From a virus: 64,000 bases of DNA. The DNA lies in the IMG/VR virus record IMGVR_UViG_3300042454_000021, positions 48,926 through 112,925 of that record. One strand, 5' to 3'. Positions within the stretch are counted from its first letter, which is position 1, and the number at the start of each line of letters is the position of its first letter. Under the pieces are notes generated by a model. That model did no database searches. It had not been told where the DNA came from and worked only from the letters and a program-made list of their open reading frames with translations. Positions 14,842 through 23,752 of this stretch are shown one piece after another. The translations under genes were made by a program, and so were the position numbers.

Positions 14842-16759
14842 GCTCGCAGGCACCTCCACCACAGGCAACTGATTCGTTGAAGTTAACTGTATCATCTATC
14901 TCTTTGATTTTAGTGATATCGATTTCTTTAAGTTCACCAATAAGTGAATTATATTTCTCTTCAGTGATGTCCTCAAAAGGAGCTTGCTGATAAGACCCAC
15001 CCCAATAAGGTAGTACAGACAAACCATTATAGAACTCACGATTCTCCCACATCCAATCACCTACAGCTTCCCACTCATCCATATATCCACCTTCTGCTGG
15101 ATTATACTGAGTGCCTTCACCATCATTCATATTAACTGCAATATACTTTCTAGTGCTATCAATAGAAATAGTAGCTGATACGTTGTGTGTATTGTCACCA
15201 TGTACATGTCCTGCATTAATCCAATCAGTAGAGAAATGTTTAACTCTTTCTAATGTATCAAGAGCAGTTTCTGTACGAAGGATAGAATCCTCTGGTGCCT
15301 TAACAGGAATGCGTACACAGATGGTATCTTGTGGGCGTAACACATCATCTTCTACTAACTCTGGATGATTAGTCATTAGATACTGTGCAATGTCTTCGTT
15401 CTTGTTAAAACGCATTGTACGTAAATAATAATCGTTATGCCAAGCATGAATACCAGATGCTGTTCCCAATACCAATGACGTTGTACCTGAAGGTTTAACA
15501 CAACTAATACGAGCTGCTTCATTAATACCAGTCTTCTCAGAAATCATTTGATTAACTTTCTTAGCTACATTAGCTGCCATCTTTAAGTCATACTTCATAA
15601 TCTCTCCACTTCCTATACCAGTCATACCAATACCTAATAAGGCATCGTGTTGAGTTGTTTTAGCCCAGATAGGACGAAGGTAGTGGAAGTCAGTAAAGCC
15701 TGCCTGTAATGTACCAAAGAACGCAGCTGCACCTACACGATTGTTAAGATCATACTGGTCTTCTATATCACTTACATTAACCTCACATAAGTTACAGAAC
15801 TGATAAGGACGTAGAGCAATCTCACAACATGGGTTGGTTCCCCAATCTTTGTTGTTACTCCAATACAATCCTGGTTCTCCACTTCCTGATGCTTCTATAC
15901 GTTTCCATAAAGCAAAGAACTCTTCTTGACTAACTTCTCCACGCTTTAATACAGCAGAGTTGTTAGCACGTCCACGTTGTTCGTTAGTCTCCCACCAGTT
16001 GCCATACTTACATGTAATCATTTCTTCTTCATCATGATCAAATAAAGAGATCATAGCTGAACGACGAATACCACCTGCAAGAACAGAGTTAGCGATATGA
16101 CATAAGATATCATGGCAGTCTAGTGGAGATAACTTCTCACCTTCAGCCTTTCTATCTAACATAGCCTGAACATGTGTAAGACATAACTTCAATGGCTCTG
16201 GTCCTGGTGCCTTACCACCAGCTGTAACTAGACGCGCACCTTTCTCACGAACAGCACGATAGTCAAACTTTGGTAAGAATGATCCTTCAAGATAGGCTTT
16301 CATTAACACCTTTACAGCATCAGCCCATCCCATGATAGAATCTTCAACTAGATAGGTACGACCTTTACCTGGTTTCTTGATAGCTGGTAGCTCAGCTACG
16401 TGATGACGTTGTACACTATATCCTACACCTGTACCACCTAATAATAAGAACATACTTTCAGAGAAACTATGTAAGCTATCAATAGGTAGGTAACAACAGT
16501 TGTAAATACGTGCGTTGTTTACTTCAGCAGCAGCACCAGCAAATTGTAGTGCTCTCATAGAAGGCAAGATCTTCTTGTCTCTAATCATTGGAATAGACTC
16601 CTTGATTGACTCCTCTAAATAAGGATACTTCTTGATCATCATTGCCTCATAACGACTAATGATTTCATCCCATGTCTCTCTCCTGTTCAGCTCAGGAATA
16701 AACTTTGCATACTTGCTGAATACTGTTATTTTACTCAAGGCTTCTAATCCTAAATCCAT
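14834..16759 (-). CDS. nrdJ: Adenosylcobalamin-dependent (class II) ribonucleotide reductase
   Basis: 641 aa, somewhat shorter than the Lactobacillus-type monomeric enzyme. Signatures: RIYNCCYLPIDS, FLLLGGTGVGYSVQRHHV (substrate site), WGTNPCCEIALRPYQFCNLC (active-site Cys loop, with NPCCE in place of the usual NPCGE), and a C-terminal redox pair CGGGACELV. Reduces ribonucleotides using a B12 radical, independent of oxygen. Likely expressed from the promoter nested in the upstream terminator. Confidence 0.9.
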   Translation of the reverse strand: MDLGLEALSKITVFSKYAKFIPELNRRETWDEIISRYEAMMIKKYPYLEESIKESIPMIRDKKILPSMRALQFAGAAAEVNNARIYNCCYLPIDSLHSFSESMFLLLGGTGVGYSVQRHHVAELPAIKKPGKGRTYLVEDSIMGWADAVKVLMKAYLEGSFLPKFDYRAVREKGARLVTAGGKAPGPEPLKLCLTHVQAMLDRKAEGEKLSPLDCHDILCHIANSVLAGGIRRSAMISLFDHDEEEMITCKYGNWWETNEQRGRANNSAVLKRGEVSQEEFFALWKRIEASGSGEPGLYWSNNKDWGTNPCCEIALRPYQFCNLCEVNVSDIEDQYDLNNRVGAAAFFGTLQAGFTDFHYLRPIWAKTTQHDALLGIGMTGIGSGEIMKYDLKMAANVAKKVNQMISEKTGINEAARISCVKPSGTTSLVLGTASGIHAWHNDYYLRTMRFNKNEDIAQYLMTNHPELVEDDVLRPQDTICVRIPVKAPEDSILRTETALDTLERVKHFSTDWINAGHVHGDNTHNVSATISIDSTRKYIAVNMNDGEGTQYNPAEGGYMDEWEAVGDWMWENREFYNGLSVLPYWGGSYQQAPFEDITEEKYNSLIGELKEIDITKIKEIDDTVNFNESVACGGGACELV

Positions 16760-16782
16760 ACATTTAATTGTTTATGTGTTGT

Positions 16783-16821
16783 TAAAAAAATAAGGGCTAC
16801 AAATGTAACTTTGTAACCCTT
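16783..16821 (-). terminator. Intrinsic terminator
   Basis: AAGGGnTACAAA/TTTGTAnCCCTT stem with a 6-base loop; on the minus strand it is followed by TTATTTTTTTAAC. Ends the operon that reads down to 16850. Confidence 0.7.
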
Positions 16822-16827
16822 ACCAAA
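16800..16827 (-). promoter_or_regulatory. Promoter for nrdJ inside the terminator hairpin
   Basis: On the minus strand TTTG (16824-16827), 16 bases, TACATTTG (16800-16807), a fit to TTTG/TAnnTTTG. The -7 element lies in the loop and 3' arm of the terminator, so termination of the upstream operon and initiation of nrdJ share the same bases. Confidence 0.5.
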
Positions 16828-16849
16828 CAACCACTTTTGAAAATTAACT

Positions 16850-17251
16850 TTAACCATTTTCCTTATCACTAACTGATTTAGTTAATGTTGATTCAAGTTG
16901 CTTAATTGCAGTTTCTACAGCAATTTTATCAGCTTCTTTTCTAGTCTTATAAACTTCACTTGACCCACTAGTACCTATATTAGCTATTATAGAATAGCTA
17001 AATGATCCATCAGAAAAAGGTGTAACATTTATATACATATTATGACTATCAAAGAAATCAAATAGGTTTCTAGGATTACCATCTATGATAGCGCCAACAT
17101 TATTATTGTCTATTCCTTCTTCTCTGATGCTTTCCTTAAAGTCTTCAGGTAATCCTTCATGCTTTAAAGATTCAATCATAATTTCCAAATAATAGCTACA
17201 TATAAGCTTAGCAGATTCTGGGTTCTGCTCTAATAATTCTTTTCCTTTCAT
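16850..17251 (-). CDS. Hypothetical protein, 133 aa
   Basis: Helical N-terminal half, then GSFSYSIIANIGTSGSSEVY and a helix with YKTRKEADKIAVETAIKQLE. The strand-strand-helix end faintly recalls double-stranded-RNA-binding domains, but I would not assign it. Overlaps the next gene upstream by 4 bases. Confidence 0.6.
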   Translation of the reverse strand: MKGKELLEQNPESAKLICSYYLEIMIESLKHEGLPEDFKESIREEGIDNNNVGAIIDGNPRNLFDFFDSHNMYINVTPFSDGSFSYSIIANIGTSGSSEVYKTRKEADKIAVETAIKQLESTLTKSVSDKENG

Positions 17252-17805
17252 ACTAATTCTTCTTGTTTAATTTTATCTAAATCTAAAACTTCATTATCTA
17301 TATCAAAGCCATTCCATACCTCCATATCTTCTGTAAACTGCATGTCGAGTCTATCTTCCCAATATGTACGTAAGTCATCTGTCTTTTTAAAGATTCTATA
17401 TTGTAAAGATATTTCATCTTTATGTAAACCACTTTTTATAATCTTAATAACTTTTGGAAAATCATCTTGAAACTCTTGAGATGTTTGAGAATACAAACCT
17501 TCTTTAACAAGTGCAAAATCTTTCTTCCATTTCTTATCTAATGTATACACTACCACTACAAAACCATCTTCATAATCATAATCATCGATGATTTGCTTTG
17601 TACGCTCAGCTTCACTGTCTAAGAATTCTCTAAATTGATCAATATTACGTGGTTGAAATAAGAGATATACAGCATTTTGATACTGTATGTCTCTTCTAAC
17701 GTCGCTCATATAACCATTTAGATAGCCATTTTCTTTCAGCTTATCTCTATTGATTTTAAGAGTGGGCACTATAAATATACTTGTGATTGTTTTCTTTAAC
17801 TCCAT
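17248..17805 (-). CDS. Hypothetical protein, 185 aa
   Basis: Starts MELKKTITSIFIVPTLKINR; contains NAVYLLFQPRNIDQFREFLD and YDYEDGFVVVVYTLDKKWK. Looks like a conserved Bacteroidetes-phage protein of unknown function, and directly abuts the nuclease gene. Acidic C-terminus. Confidence 0.6.
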   Translation of the reverse strand: MELKKTITSIFIVPTLKINRDKLKENGYLNGYMSDVRRDIQYQNAVYLLFQPRNIDQFREFLDSEAERTKQIIDDYDYEDGFVVVVYTLDKKWKKDFALVKEGLYSQTSQEFQDDFPKVIKIIKSGLHKDEISLQYRIFKKTDDLRTYWEDRLDMQFTEDMEVWNGFDIDNEVLDLDKIKQEELV

Positions 17806-18852
17806 TTATCCTTTTATGTTTACAATGCCACCATTTGAATAATTCTTACGAGATATATTCCATACGTCATTTTCAATAGCCCACTTAAGATCGTCTATTG
17901 TTTCTAATACGCCTGGATATTTATATCCTTTTAGATCAAATCCATCTCTAGCATTTGTCATGTCTTCTGTATCTAGTGTATAGATGAGAGGACTAAAATA
18001 GTTAGTGCTATCACAGACAATGAAGCTAGGATATTTAACTTTATATCCTGCATCTACTAAGTCTTGGAAATGAAAATGACCTGCATGCCAATACAAGAAT
18101 GCTTGGATGTAAGCTCTTCTATAAAGATAATATTCTTTATAGAAACCTTCAACACTCCAAGTACATTTTAAATCATAAATTTGTATTGTTTGTGTATGAT
18201 GATCTACAATAACTTTATCCATCATACTTTTAAATTTATGACCATGCACTTGATAGTTTTCTACCTGGAGCTGATTATGCACATCATATCTAGCTGTTTG
18301 ATCTTGATTAACTATAGATGCAGTGATAGGATTAGTCCTTAATTCTGTCACAATTCTTTCACAATTTGTGACATCATTAATGCTAACAACTGTCATGCCT
18401 TTTCTCCTAACCAACATAATCTCATCAAAATACGCCTCTGCTTCAGAGTCTATGAACTTCTTCATGACAGCTTCATACGTAATCTTGAATCCTGAATCTT
18501 TATACGCATCTTGTGCCACATCACTGAATTCACGAGTTATCTCTCCTGATTCATTTGTAGCTTCCTTCATATATTTATATAAAGCTTCTACAAAATCTAA
18601 CATTAATCCTGTTGGTACACTTTGACATGTAGATAGATAGAACTTCTCATCAAACAACTCTGGTTCCATAAGCTTAGTTTCTACTAACCTACCCATAGTT
18701 GCTGCCTTACTGTCCTCATCCTCCACTTTATCACCAAGTACATACTTACGATAATACTTCTTTCTGTCTTGTGAAAACTCTTTTAGACTAGAAGAGCTAT
18801 CCATTACGATAGCTCTATAACTTGCTTCTGTTTTAACTGATCCTTTAATCAT
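17806..18852 (-). CDS. PD-(D/E)XK nuclease, RecE/Cas4-like
   Basis: 348 aa. The core shows AATMGRLVETKL (N-terminal helix), then GHKFKSMMDKVIVDHHTQTI followed by QIYDLKCTW, i.e. the D...(D/E)xK active-site arrangement (D in the MMDKV strand, DLK), then a Tyr/Gln helix (YKEYYLYRRAYIQAFLYW) as in RecE/RecB-type exonucleases. Likely processes DNA ends for RecA or annealing recombination. Confidence 0.75.
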   Translation of the reverse strand: MIKGSVKTEASYRAIVMDSSSSLKEFSQDRKKYYRKYVLGDKVEDEDSKAATMGRLVETKLMEPELFDEKFYLSTCQSVPTGLMLDFVEALYKYMKEATNESGEITREFSDVAQDAYKDSGFKITYEAVMKKFIDSEAEAYFDEIMLVRRKGMTVVSINDVTNCERIVTELRTNPITASIVNQDQTARYDVHNQLQVENYQVHGHKFKSMMDKVIVDHHTQTIQIYDLKCTWSVEGFYKEYYLYRRAYIQAFLYWHAGHFHFQDLVDAGYKVKYPSFIVCDSTNYFSPLIYTLDTEDMTNARDGFDLKGYKYPGVLETIDDLKWAIENDVWNISRKNYSNGGIVNIKG

Positions 18853-19102
18853 TTTGTTTTTTGTTTTGTGATTCGTAATATGCTTCTACTATTTGGTCAT
18901 GCATTCCTCGTACCTCTACAGGAACACGTTTAAACCACCACTTAACTTCTACTTCGTATTCTCTACCCTGCTCATCTAATCCTCTAGGATTAACTAGCCA
19001 GAAGTTATACGTTTTACCATTAAACTCTACAGATCCTTCATACCATATCTCTGTGAATGAAGAATTCTTATTGATCGATACTGTTGCTTGTATTTCTCCC
19101 AT
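18845..19102 (-). CDS. Hypothetical protein, 85 aa
   Basis: Beta-rich small protein (ATVSINKNSSFTEIWYEGSV, YEVEVKWWFKRVPVEV). Overlaps neighbours by 8 and 1 bases. No family recognised. Confidence 0.6.
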   Translation of the reverse strand: MGEIQATVSINKNSSFTEIWYEGSVEFNGKTYNFWLVNPRGLDEQGREYEVEVKWWFKRVPVEVRGMHDQIVEAYYESQNKKQND

Positions 19103-19320
19103 TATAGTTCGCTTATCTTTTTAGTTGGATTCCATAGGTAAGCAAACAATTCATACTGACGTCCTGAATCTGTCTTACCAACTATTTCATTTTGTAACTG
19201 ATGTGGTGTCAAGATCATAACATCTTCTTTATGAATAATTATAAAGTCTTCACCTAACTTATAACATTTCCTAACCTCATCTGAAGTTAAGTCTGCCCAT
19301 TGTACTTTAGAGTCCATTTC
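19102..19320 (-). CDS. Hypothetical protein, 72 aa
   Basis: Start set at ATG 19320 (MDSKVQWADLTSDEVRKCYK), which overlaps the HNH gene end by 14 bases; an upstream start at 19392 would add a Lys/Gln-rich tail and a longer overlap. Contains EDFIIIHKEDVMILTPHQLQ. Function unknown. Confidence 0.55.
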   Translation of the reverse strand, partial: EMDSKVQWADLTSDEVRKCYKLGEDFIIIHKEDVMILTPHQLQNEIVGKTDSGRQYELFAYLWNPTKKISEL

Positions 19321-19747
19321 TGGCTTGTACAACTTTTGTAGCTCCTTTTGCATCTTTTTCTGATTTTGTTTTAGCATTGTGACATGTTTCACATAATACC
19401 TGTAGATTATCTACTTCACAAAACAGCCTCTCAATAAAATCAGGCAGGTCTTGTGCAGAATTAAGACTTCCTGCTGGGCAAATATGATCCACATTAATCT
19501 TCTTATCAGGAAACCAATTCTTACATTGATTACACTGGTATTCAAACTTCTGTCTCTTCAAAGGCCCTTTGTATAGGCGCTTTGCTTTAGCTTTAGCTTC
19601 AGAGATAGGTTTCCACCATCTTGACTTCTGTCTTAGTGCACTTCTAATGAAGGACCAAAACGCTGATTCTGTCAAAGTACCAGAGTTCCTTGTTTTAGGA
19701 ACCCTGGATCTTTTTACTGGTATCTTTTTTACTATTCTCTTAGCCAT
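19307..19747 (-). CDS. HNH endonuclease
   Basis: 146 aa. Basic N-terminus, then a classic HNH core: YQCNQCKNWFPDKKINVDHI, CPAGSL, FCEVDNLQVLCETCHNAKTK. CxxC pairs hold a structural zinc; the DH...N...H residues would bind the catalytic metal. Could be a processing nuclease or a homing endonuclease. It has its own promoter, which overlaps the rIIB-like gene's end. Confidence 0.85.
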   Translation of the reverse strand: MAKRIVKKIPVKRSRVPKTRNSGTLTESAFWSFIRSALRQKSRWWKPISEAKAKAKRLYKGPLKRQKFEYQCNQCKNWFPDKKINVDHICPAGSLNSAQDLPDFIERLFCEVDNLQVLCETCHNAKTKSEKDAKGATKVVQARNGL

Positions 19748-19766
19748 GTTATTGTGTTGTAAGTTA

Positions 19767-19797
19767 CAAAGCTACACAATAACTACTCTTCCTCCAA
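19767..19797 (-). promoter_or_regulatory. Bacteroidetes-type promoter for the HNH operon
   Basis: Minus-strand TTG (19795-19797), 20 bases, TAGCTTTG (19767-19774). The TAG is also the stop codon of the rIIB-like gene. The HNH start follows at 19747. Confidence 0.55.
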
Positions 19798-21304
19798 TAA
19801 CTTGCTTCATTTCATCAAGACTAGCAATGATGTTATCTACAGTTTTAGGATTGATAGTAGGGAAATTAAAGTTGTACTTCTTAGCCTCAGCTGCGAATCC
19901 TTCTTTAACTTTCTCTGCTAAGTTATCAAGCTCCTGGATAGCATAGGCGTCATCCAACTGCATAGTATCAAAGTCTAGATCATGCAATATAGATGTAGCC
20001 TCCTCACGTGGTACAGTCATGATTGGTAGATACTCATAACATCTACCTTTGTGCTCACCAATGCCCACAACCTTCATAGGATTGATTAACACTAACATAG
20101 ACTGATCACCACATCCTACATAGTGAATCTGATCTGCTGTAAAGTGTAAACCTGCTGCTGCACAATCTTGTGTAGACCAGTTACACTCTTCCATAGGCAT
20201 CTTTACAGGAACGCCTACACGAATGTCAAACGTCTTAGTCCAGTCGTCTGTGAAACGATTCTCTGCACGATTAGGGAGATCAAGATATAAATCTGTCAAG
20301 TTACCAATTCTCTCACCATGATCTACAGTCCATGTATTAGTGTGCTCATACTCATCTACCTCTCCTGATCCACCACATTGCTCACATTCTAGCCATCTGT
20401 CATCATCAAAATCATAGAATTCACGATCTTCATCATCAGCATCCCAACCACCTTCTCCTAGACAATCTGGACATGTTGTAGTTTTATGAGTTTCCTCTTT
20501 AAAATAGTCATCATGATGTACAAGTTTGTACTCACCATTTTGTAAGAATACGCCATAATTATCAGGGCTCTTCTTCCACACAGCTTTCACCTTGTTGTAG
20601 CTATTGCTAATAAAGTGTACAAGCTCTGCACCACCATGCAATGTAACTACATTACGTAATGCAACAAAGAAACCTTGCTTAGTGATTCTAAAGCTGTTGT
20701 CTTTTAAGAATCGAAATAACTCATCAGCTACCTCAGCACGTGGATTTAAACAACACCACATCCAGAAACGCTTTAAGCCTTCCCAACGCTCATTAACTTC
20801 GTCATCATTCCAATCTTCTTGAAACAAGATGATGAATTCCTCAATCAATAACTGAGGCATGCTGCGATCAATACCTGTCATATACAAAGCACCATCACGC
20901 TCTTCAAACTCATCTTCTGCAAAATCGATTAAACTCTTGATACCTGCTGATAATGATTCATTGCGCTTAACTTCTTCTTCAAACTTACGTTTCTCTTCTA
21001 GTCCTTCTTTAGAACTACATACAGTGAATAGCTCCATTTCAGTTTTTGAGTTACGAGCACGATTGAAATCATCAATTGTAGCAGGATATTTACTAACGAT
21101 GTTACCATCATTAAGAATAATAGTTAATACGTCATTTACAAACTTGATGTTTGAATATGGCTTAAGAAGAATTGTACTACTAGTATCGCTAGATGTAGTA
21201 GTAAGAGTGTACCCAGGAGCTGTTGTTTCTTTCAACAACATCTCTGCTAATTTTGTGTCTCTATCAATAAGAGACTTGAAAAACTCTAAACTTGCATTGT
21301 TCAT
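19772..21304 (-). CDS. rIIB-like protein with inserted DnaJ-type zinc motif
   Basis: 510 aa versus about 310 in T4 rIIB. Residues about 125-230 match the rIIB core (GALYMTGIDRSMPQLLIEEF; DNSFRITKQGFFVALRNV), and about 360-430 match its C-terminus (VPVKMPMEECNW, AAGLHFTADQ, VLINPMKVVGI, GRCYEYLPIM). Between them lies an insert with Cys278-x2-Cys281-x-Gly and Cys307-x2-Cys310-x-Gly-x-Gly, the repeat form of DnaJ zinc centres. rIIA/rIIB affect lysis timing and exclusion in T4; the mechanism is not known here. Confidence 0.75.
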   Translation of the reverse strand: MNNASLEFFKSLIDRDTKLAEMLLKETTAPGYTLTTTSSDTSSTILLKPYSNIKFVNDVLTIILNDGNIVSKYPATIDDFNRARNSKTEMELFTVCSSKEGLEEKRKFEEEVKRNESLSAGIKSLIDFAEDEFEERDGALYMTGIDRSMPQLLIEEFIILFQEDWNDDEVNERWEGLKRFWMWCCLNPRAEVADELFRFLKDNSFRITKQGFFVALRNVVTLHGGAELVHFISNSYNKVKAVWKKSPDNYGVFLQNGEYKLVHHDDYFKEETHKTTTCPDCLGEGGWDADDEDREFYDFDDDRWLECEQCGGSGEVDEYEHTNTWTVDHGERIGNLTDLYLDLPNRAENRFTDDWTKTFDIRVGVPVKMPMEECNWSTQDCAAAGLHFTADQIHYVGCGDQSMLVLINPMKVVGIGEHKGRCYEYLPIMTVPREEATSILHDLDFDTMQLDDAYAIQELDNLAEKVKEGFAAEAKKYNFNFPTINPKTVDNIIASLDEMKQVIGGRVVIV

Positions 21305-21330
21305 TTTGTGATTGTTTTAGTGTAGAATCT

Positions 21331-21357
21331 GTCACAAATATACAACATATTTGTGAC
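21331..21357. promoter_or_regulatory. Perfect 11-bp inverted repeat, candidate operator/promoter of rIIB-like gene
   Basis: Arms GTCACAAATAT and ATATTTGTGAC around a 5-base spacer, 27 bases before the rIIB-like start. On the minus strand the dyad contains TATATTTG (-7 form) and a second TAGATTTG lies just upstream; a -33 at normal spacing is missing. Fits a repressor or activator site. Confidence 0.6.
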
Positions 21358-21400
21358 AAATCTACGTGAAATTTTTGATATAACTAATTGATAATCAAGT

Positions 21401-23752
21401 TCATGCAGCCTCTTCTAGCTCGCTAACCTCTTTTTTTTCAACAAGACGATAGTTAGATAGATTCATTCGCATATTCTTGTAACGACACATGTCTTTCATG
21501 ACATCTAATAAACCTTTATAATCAAAAGCATTTCCATAACTACCATGCATTTTGTTACATAACTTCTTCATGAAAGGATGTTTAGAAAAGAGTTTATCTG
21601 TACGATTGAGTTTAGTAAACATCTCTAAGTCATAAAGATTATGCTTAGAGGCATATTCATCAAGCTTAAGATCAGTATTAGTTTCTTTAGCCCATGTATG
21701 AATCATCTTCTCTTGATAATTATATAGATCATCAAGATCTTTCTTTAAACCTGAGTTAACTTCATCTAATACATTACGAACATCAAACACTCTAGTGTAT
21801 AATCCTTTAAACATGAAGATTAACTTAGCTGTCATCATTCTCTTGAATGGTTTGTTATGACCTTTTAAGAATGTAGCTAGAGGCATAAAGTTGTGAAGAT
21901 TGTATATCTCTAACACTTTAATCTCTCTATCAGACATGATGACAAACTTTACCTCATTCTCTACTTTCTTAAACATTCCAAATAGATGATCAAGAGATGA
22001 GCGCTCTTCTTCTTTAGCATAAACAGTGAGCATCTTTCTTTTATGAAGAGTTTTACCATCATACACTGTAGGAACAAACTTAGCATTAGTTCCTGTCTCT
22101 CTTTCTGGAGCTGTTGCTTGCTTAACATTAACGTCACCCTTCTCCTTTATTCTACCATTCTTGGCAGCTTTAGGTTTAGGCTTGTGGTTCTTAGCTTTGT
22201 CAGCAACAATCCATGCTTCAGGAATATCAATAGTATCAAGATCTATAAAGTTATCTGTAACCTTCTTAATACAGGTTTGGAATTCAGTTATCACCTCTCT
22301 CCATTGTGACTTAGGATAGTTATATAACTTTAACAAGTCATGATAACAACGCATGTCTGGATTAGAATAATGAGTAGTTGTTGCCCAACCTTTATCTTTA
22401 GAAAACAATGTAAAAGGATGAGACTTCTTAAGAAACTTTGCAGACTTCTTAGCCCATAGTTCTTTGATGTAACGACGTTTGCGATCACCAAATATTCCTG
22501 TGAATATAACAATCTTATCAGCTCTATGTAAAGATGTGAAAGTTACATCTGAATCCCATCTACTACGAGACTCAGATATTCTAGCCCTGTAATTACTTAG
22601 CTCATATTTACATTCATATTCATTAAGCATATAGTCTCTTATTTTATAAAGACTTTCTGCTGTAAAATACTTACATCCTATTAATGTAGGCGTACGTGCT
22701 GGTATTGTAGCATGCTTTAGTATTTCAGATATCTCCCACTTATCACCATTGTGATCTGTAATGTGTCTAAATCCAGTAGAGAAATGATCCACCACTGCAC
22801 GTACGTCATCTGTATCAGCAATAGTTTCATTATACTTAGTCATGAACTCATTAGCCAGGGTTGTAATCTTACTCTTGATGAGTTGCTTAGCTTCCTGAGT
22901 GTATCTTAACGATTCTCTATTTGGCGTAGGAAACAATCCATCTGTAAGACTAAACCTTAATCCTATTCTAGAATGATAAATTCTACTAATACCAAGCTTA
23001 TCAAAGTCTAATGGATAATATACATTGTCTAGACATACGTGCATTTCATGATCAGGACATACGTCTGAGATTTGATAGTGCTCACTTCTATAGATGTTGA
23101 ATGTATTGCTCATATCAGGAACATCAAAATAAACATTCTCAAAATAAGCAAGCTGTTCCTTAATCTTCTTCTTGAATTCATAGGCATCAGTCCACTTAAC
23201 AGGAATGATAATCTTAACACCATTACCTTCAGAAGTTGCACTATCAGACAACAAGTCAATCGAGTTGACTTCTTCTCCTTCATACATCATATACTTACGC
23301 TCTCTTCCATCTTTACGTGCAATGAAATAGAAGCTAGAAGCATATGCAAGAGGGGCTTTGAAACCAAGGCCCATCATACCAAGCTCTGTGGTAGAGTTAC
23401 GCTTTGTGCTCTTACCATACTTGCTAATGATGTTCTCTACATCATCAGCATCTAAACCAATACCAAAATCCTCAACAGAGAATTCATAGCTATTATTAGT
23501 AGACTTAAAGCTAACAATAATAGGATGATTGTCCTTACCTGCTCTACGATGAGAGTCTAGTGCATTACTAGCACACTCTCTAACAGTTGAACCAATTGCG
23601 TCTGCATATAGGTTCTTACTTAACATCTGCATCAAAACCTGTGCACTGTCAAGATCTAACGACATACCAATAGTACCTTGTGTACTACCAACTTCTTGTA
23701 TTAACGATTGTGTTTGTTTTTCTAAGATCATATCTCTACTTTTTCTAGCCAA
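21401..23752 (-). CDS. rIIA-like protein with GHKL ATPase domain
   Basis: 783 aa, near the size of T4 rIIA (about 725). N-terminal GHKL ATPase: N-box VRECASNALDSHRRAG, G1 box EDFGIGLDADD, G2 box GMMGLGFKAPLAYA, and the GNGVKIIIPV strand. The rest is long, helical and Lys-rich, with no other motif. Adjacent to the rIIB-like gene as in T4. Probable membrane- or DNA-associated ATPase with exclusion/lysis roles by analogy. Confidence 0.8.
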   Translation of the reverse strand: MARKSRDMILEKQTQSLIQEVGSTQGTIGMSLDLDSAQVLMQMLSKNLYADAIGSTVRECASNALDSHRRAGKDNHPIIVSFKSTNNSYEFSVEDFGIGLDADDVENIISKYGKSTKRNSTTELGMMGLGFKAPLAYASSFYFIARKDGRERKYMMYEGEEVNSIDLLSDSATSEGNGVKIIIPVKWTDAYEFKKKIKEQLAYFENVYFDVPDMSNTFNIYRSEHYQISDVCPDHEMHVCLDNVYYPLDFDKLGISRIYHSRIGLRFSLTDGLFPTPNRESLRYTQEAKQLIKSKITTLANEFMTKYNETIADTDDVRAVVDHFSTGFRHITDHNGDKWEISEILKHATIPARTPTLIGCKYFTAESLYKIRDYMLNEYECKYELSNYRARISESRSRWDSDVTFTSLHRADKIVIFTGIFGDRKRRYIKELWAKKSAKFLKKSHPFTLFSKDKGWATTTHYSNPDMRCYHDLLKLYNYPKSQWREVITEFQTCIKKVTDNFIDLDTIDIPEAWIVADKAKNHKPKPKAAKNGRIKEKGDVNVKQATAPERETGTNAKFVPTVYDGKTLHKRKMLTVYAKEEERSSLDHLFGMFKKVENEVKFVIMSDREIKVLEIYNLHNFMPLATFLKGHNKPFKRMMTAKLIFMFKGLYTRVFDVRNVLDEVNSGLKKDLDDLYNYQEKMIHTWAKETNTDLKLDEYASKHNLYDLEMFTKLNRTDKLFSKHPFMKKLCNKMHGSYGNAFDYKGLLDVMKDMCRYKNMRMNLSNYRLVEKKEVSELEEAA

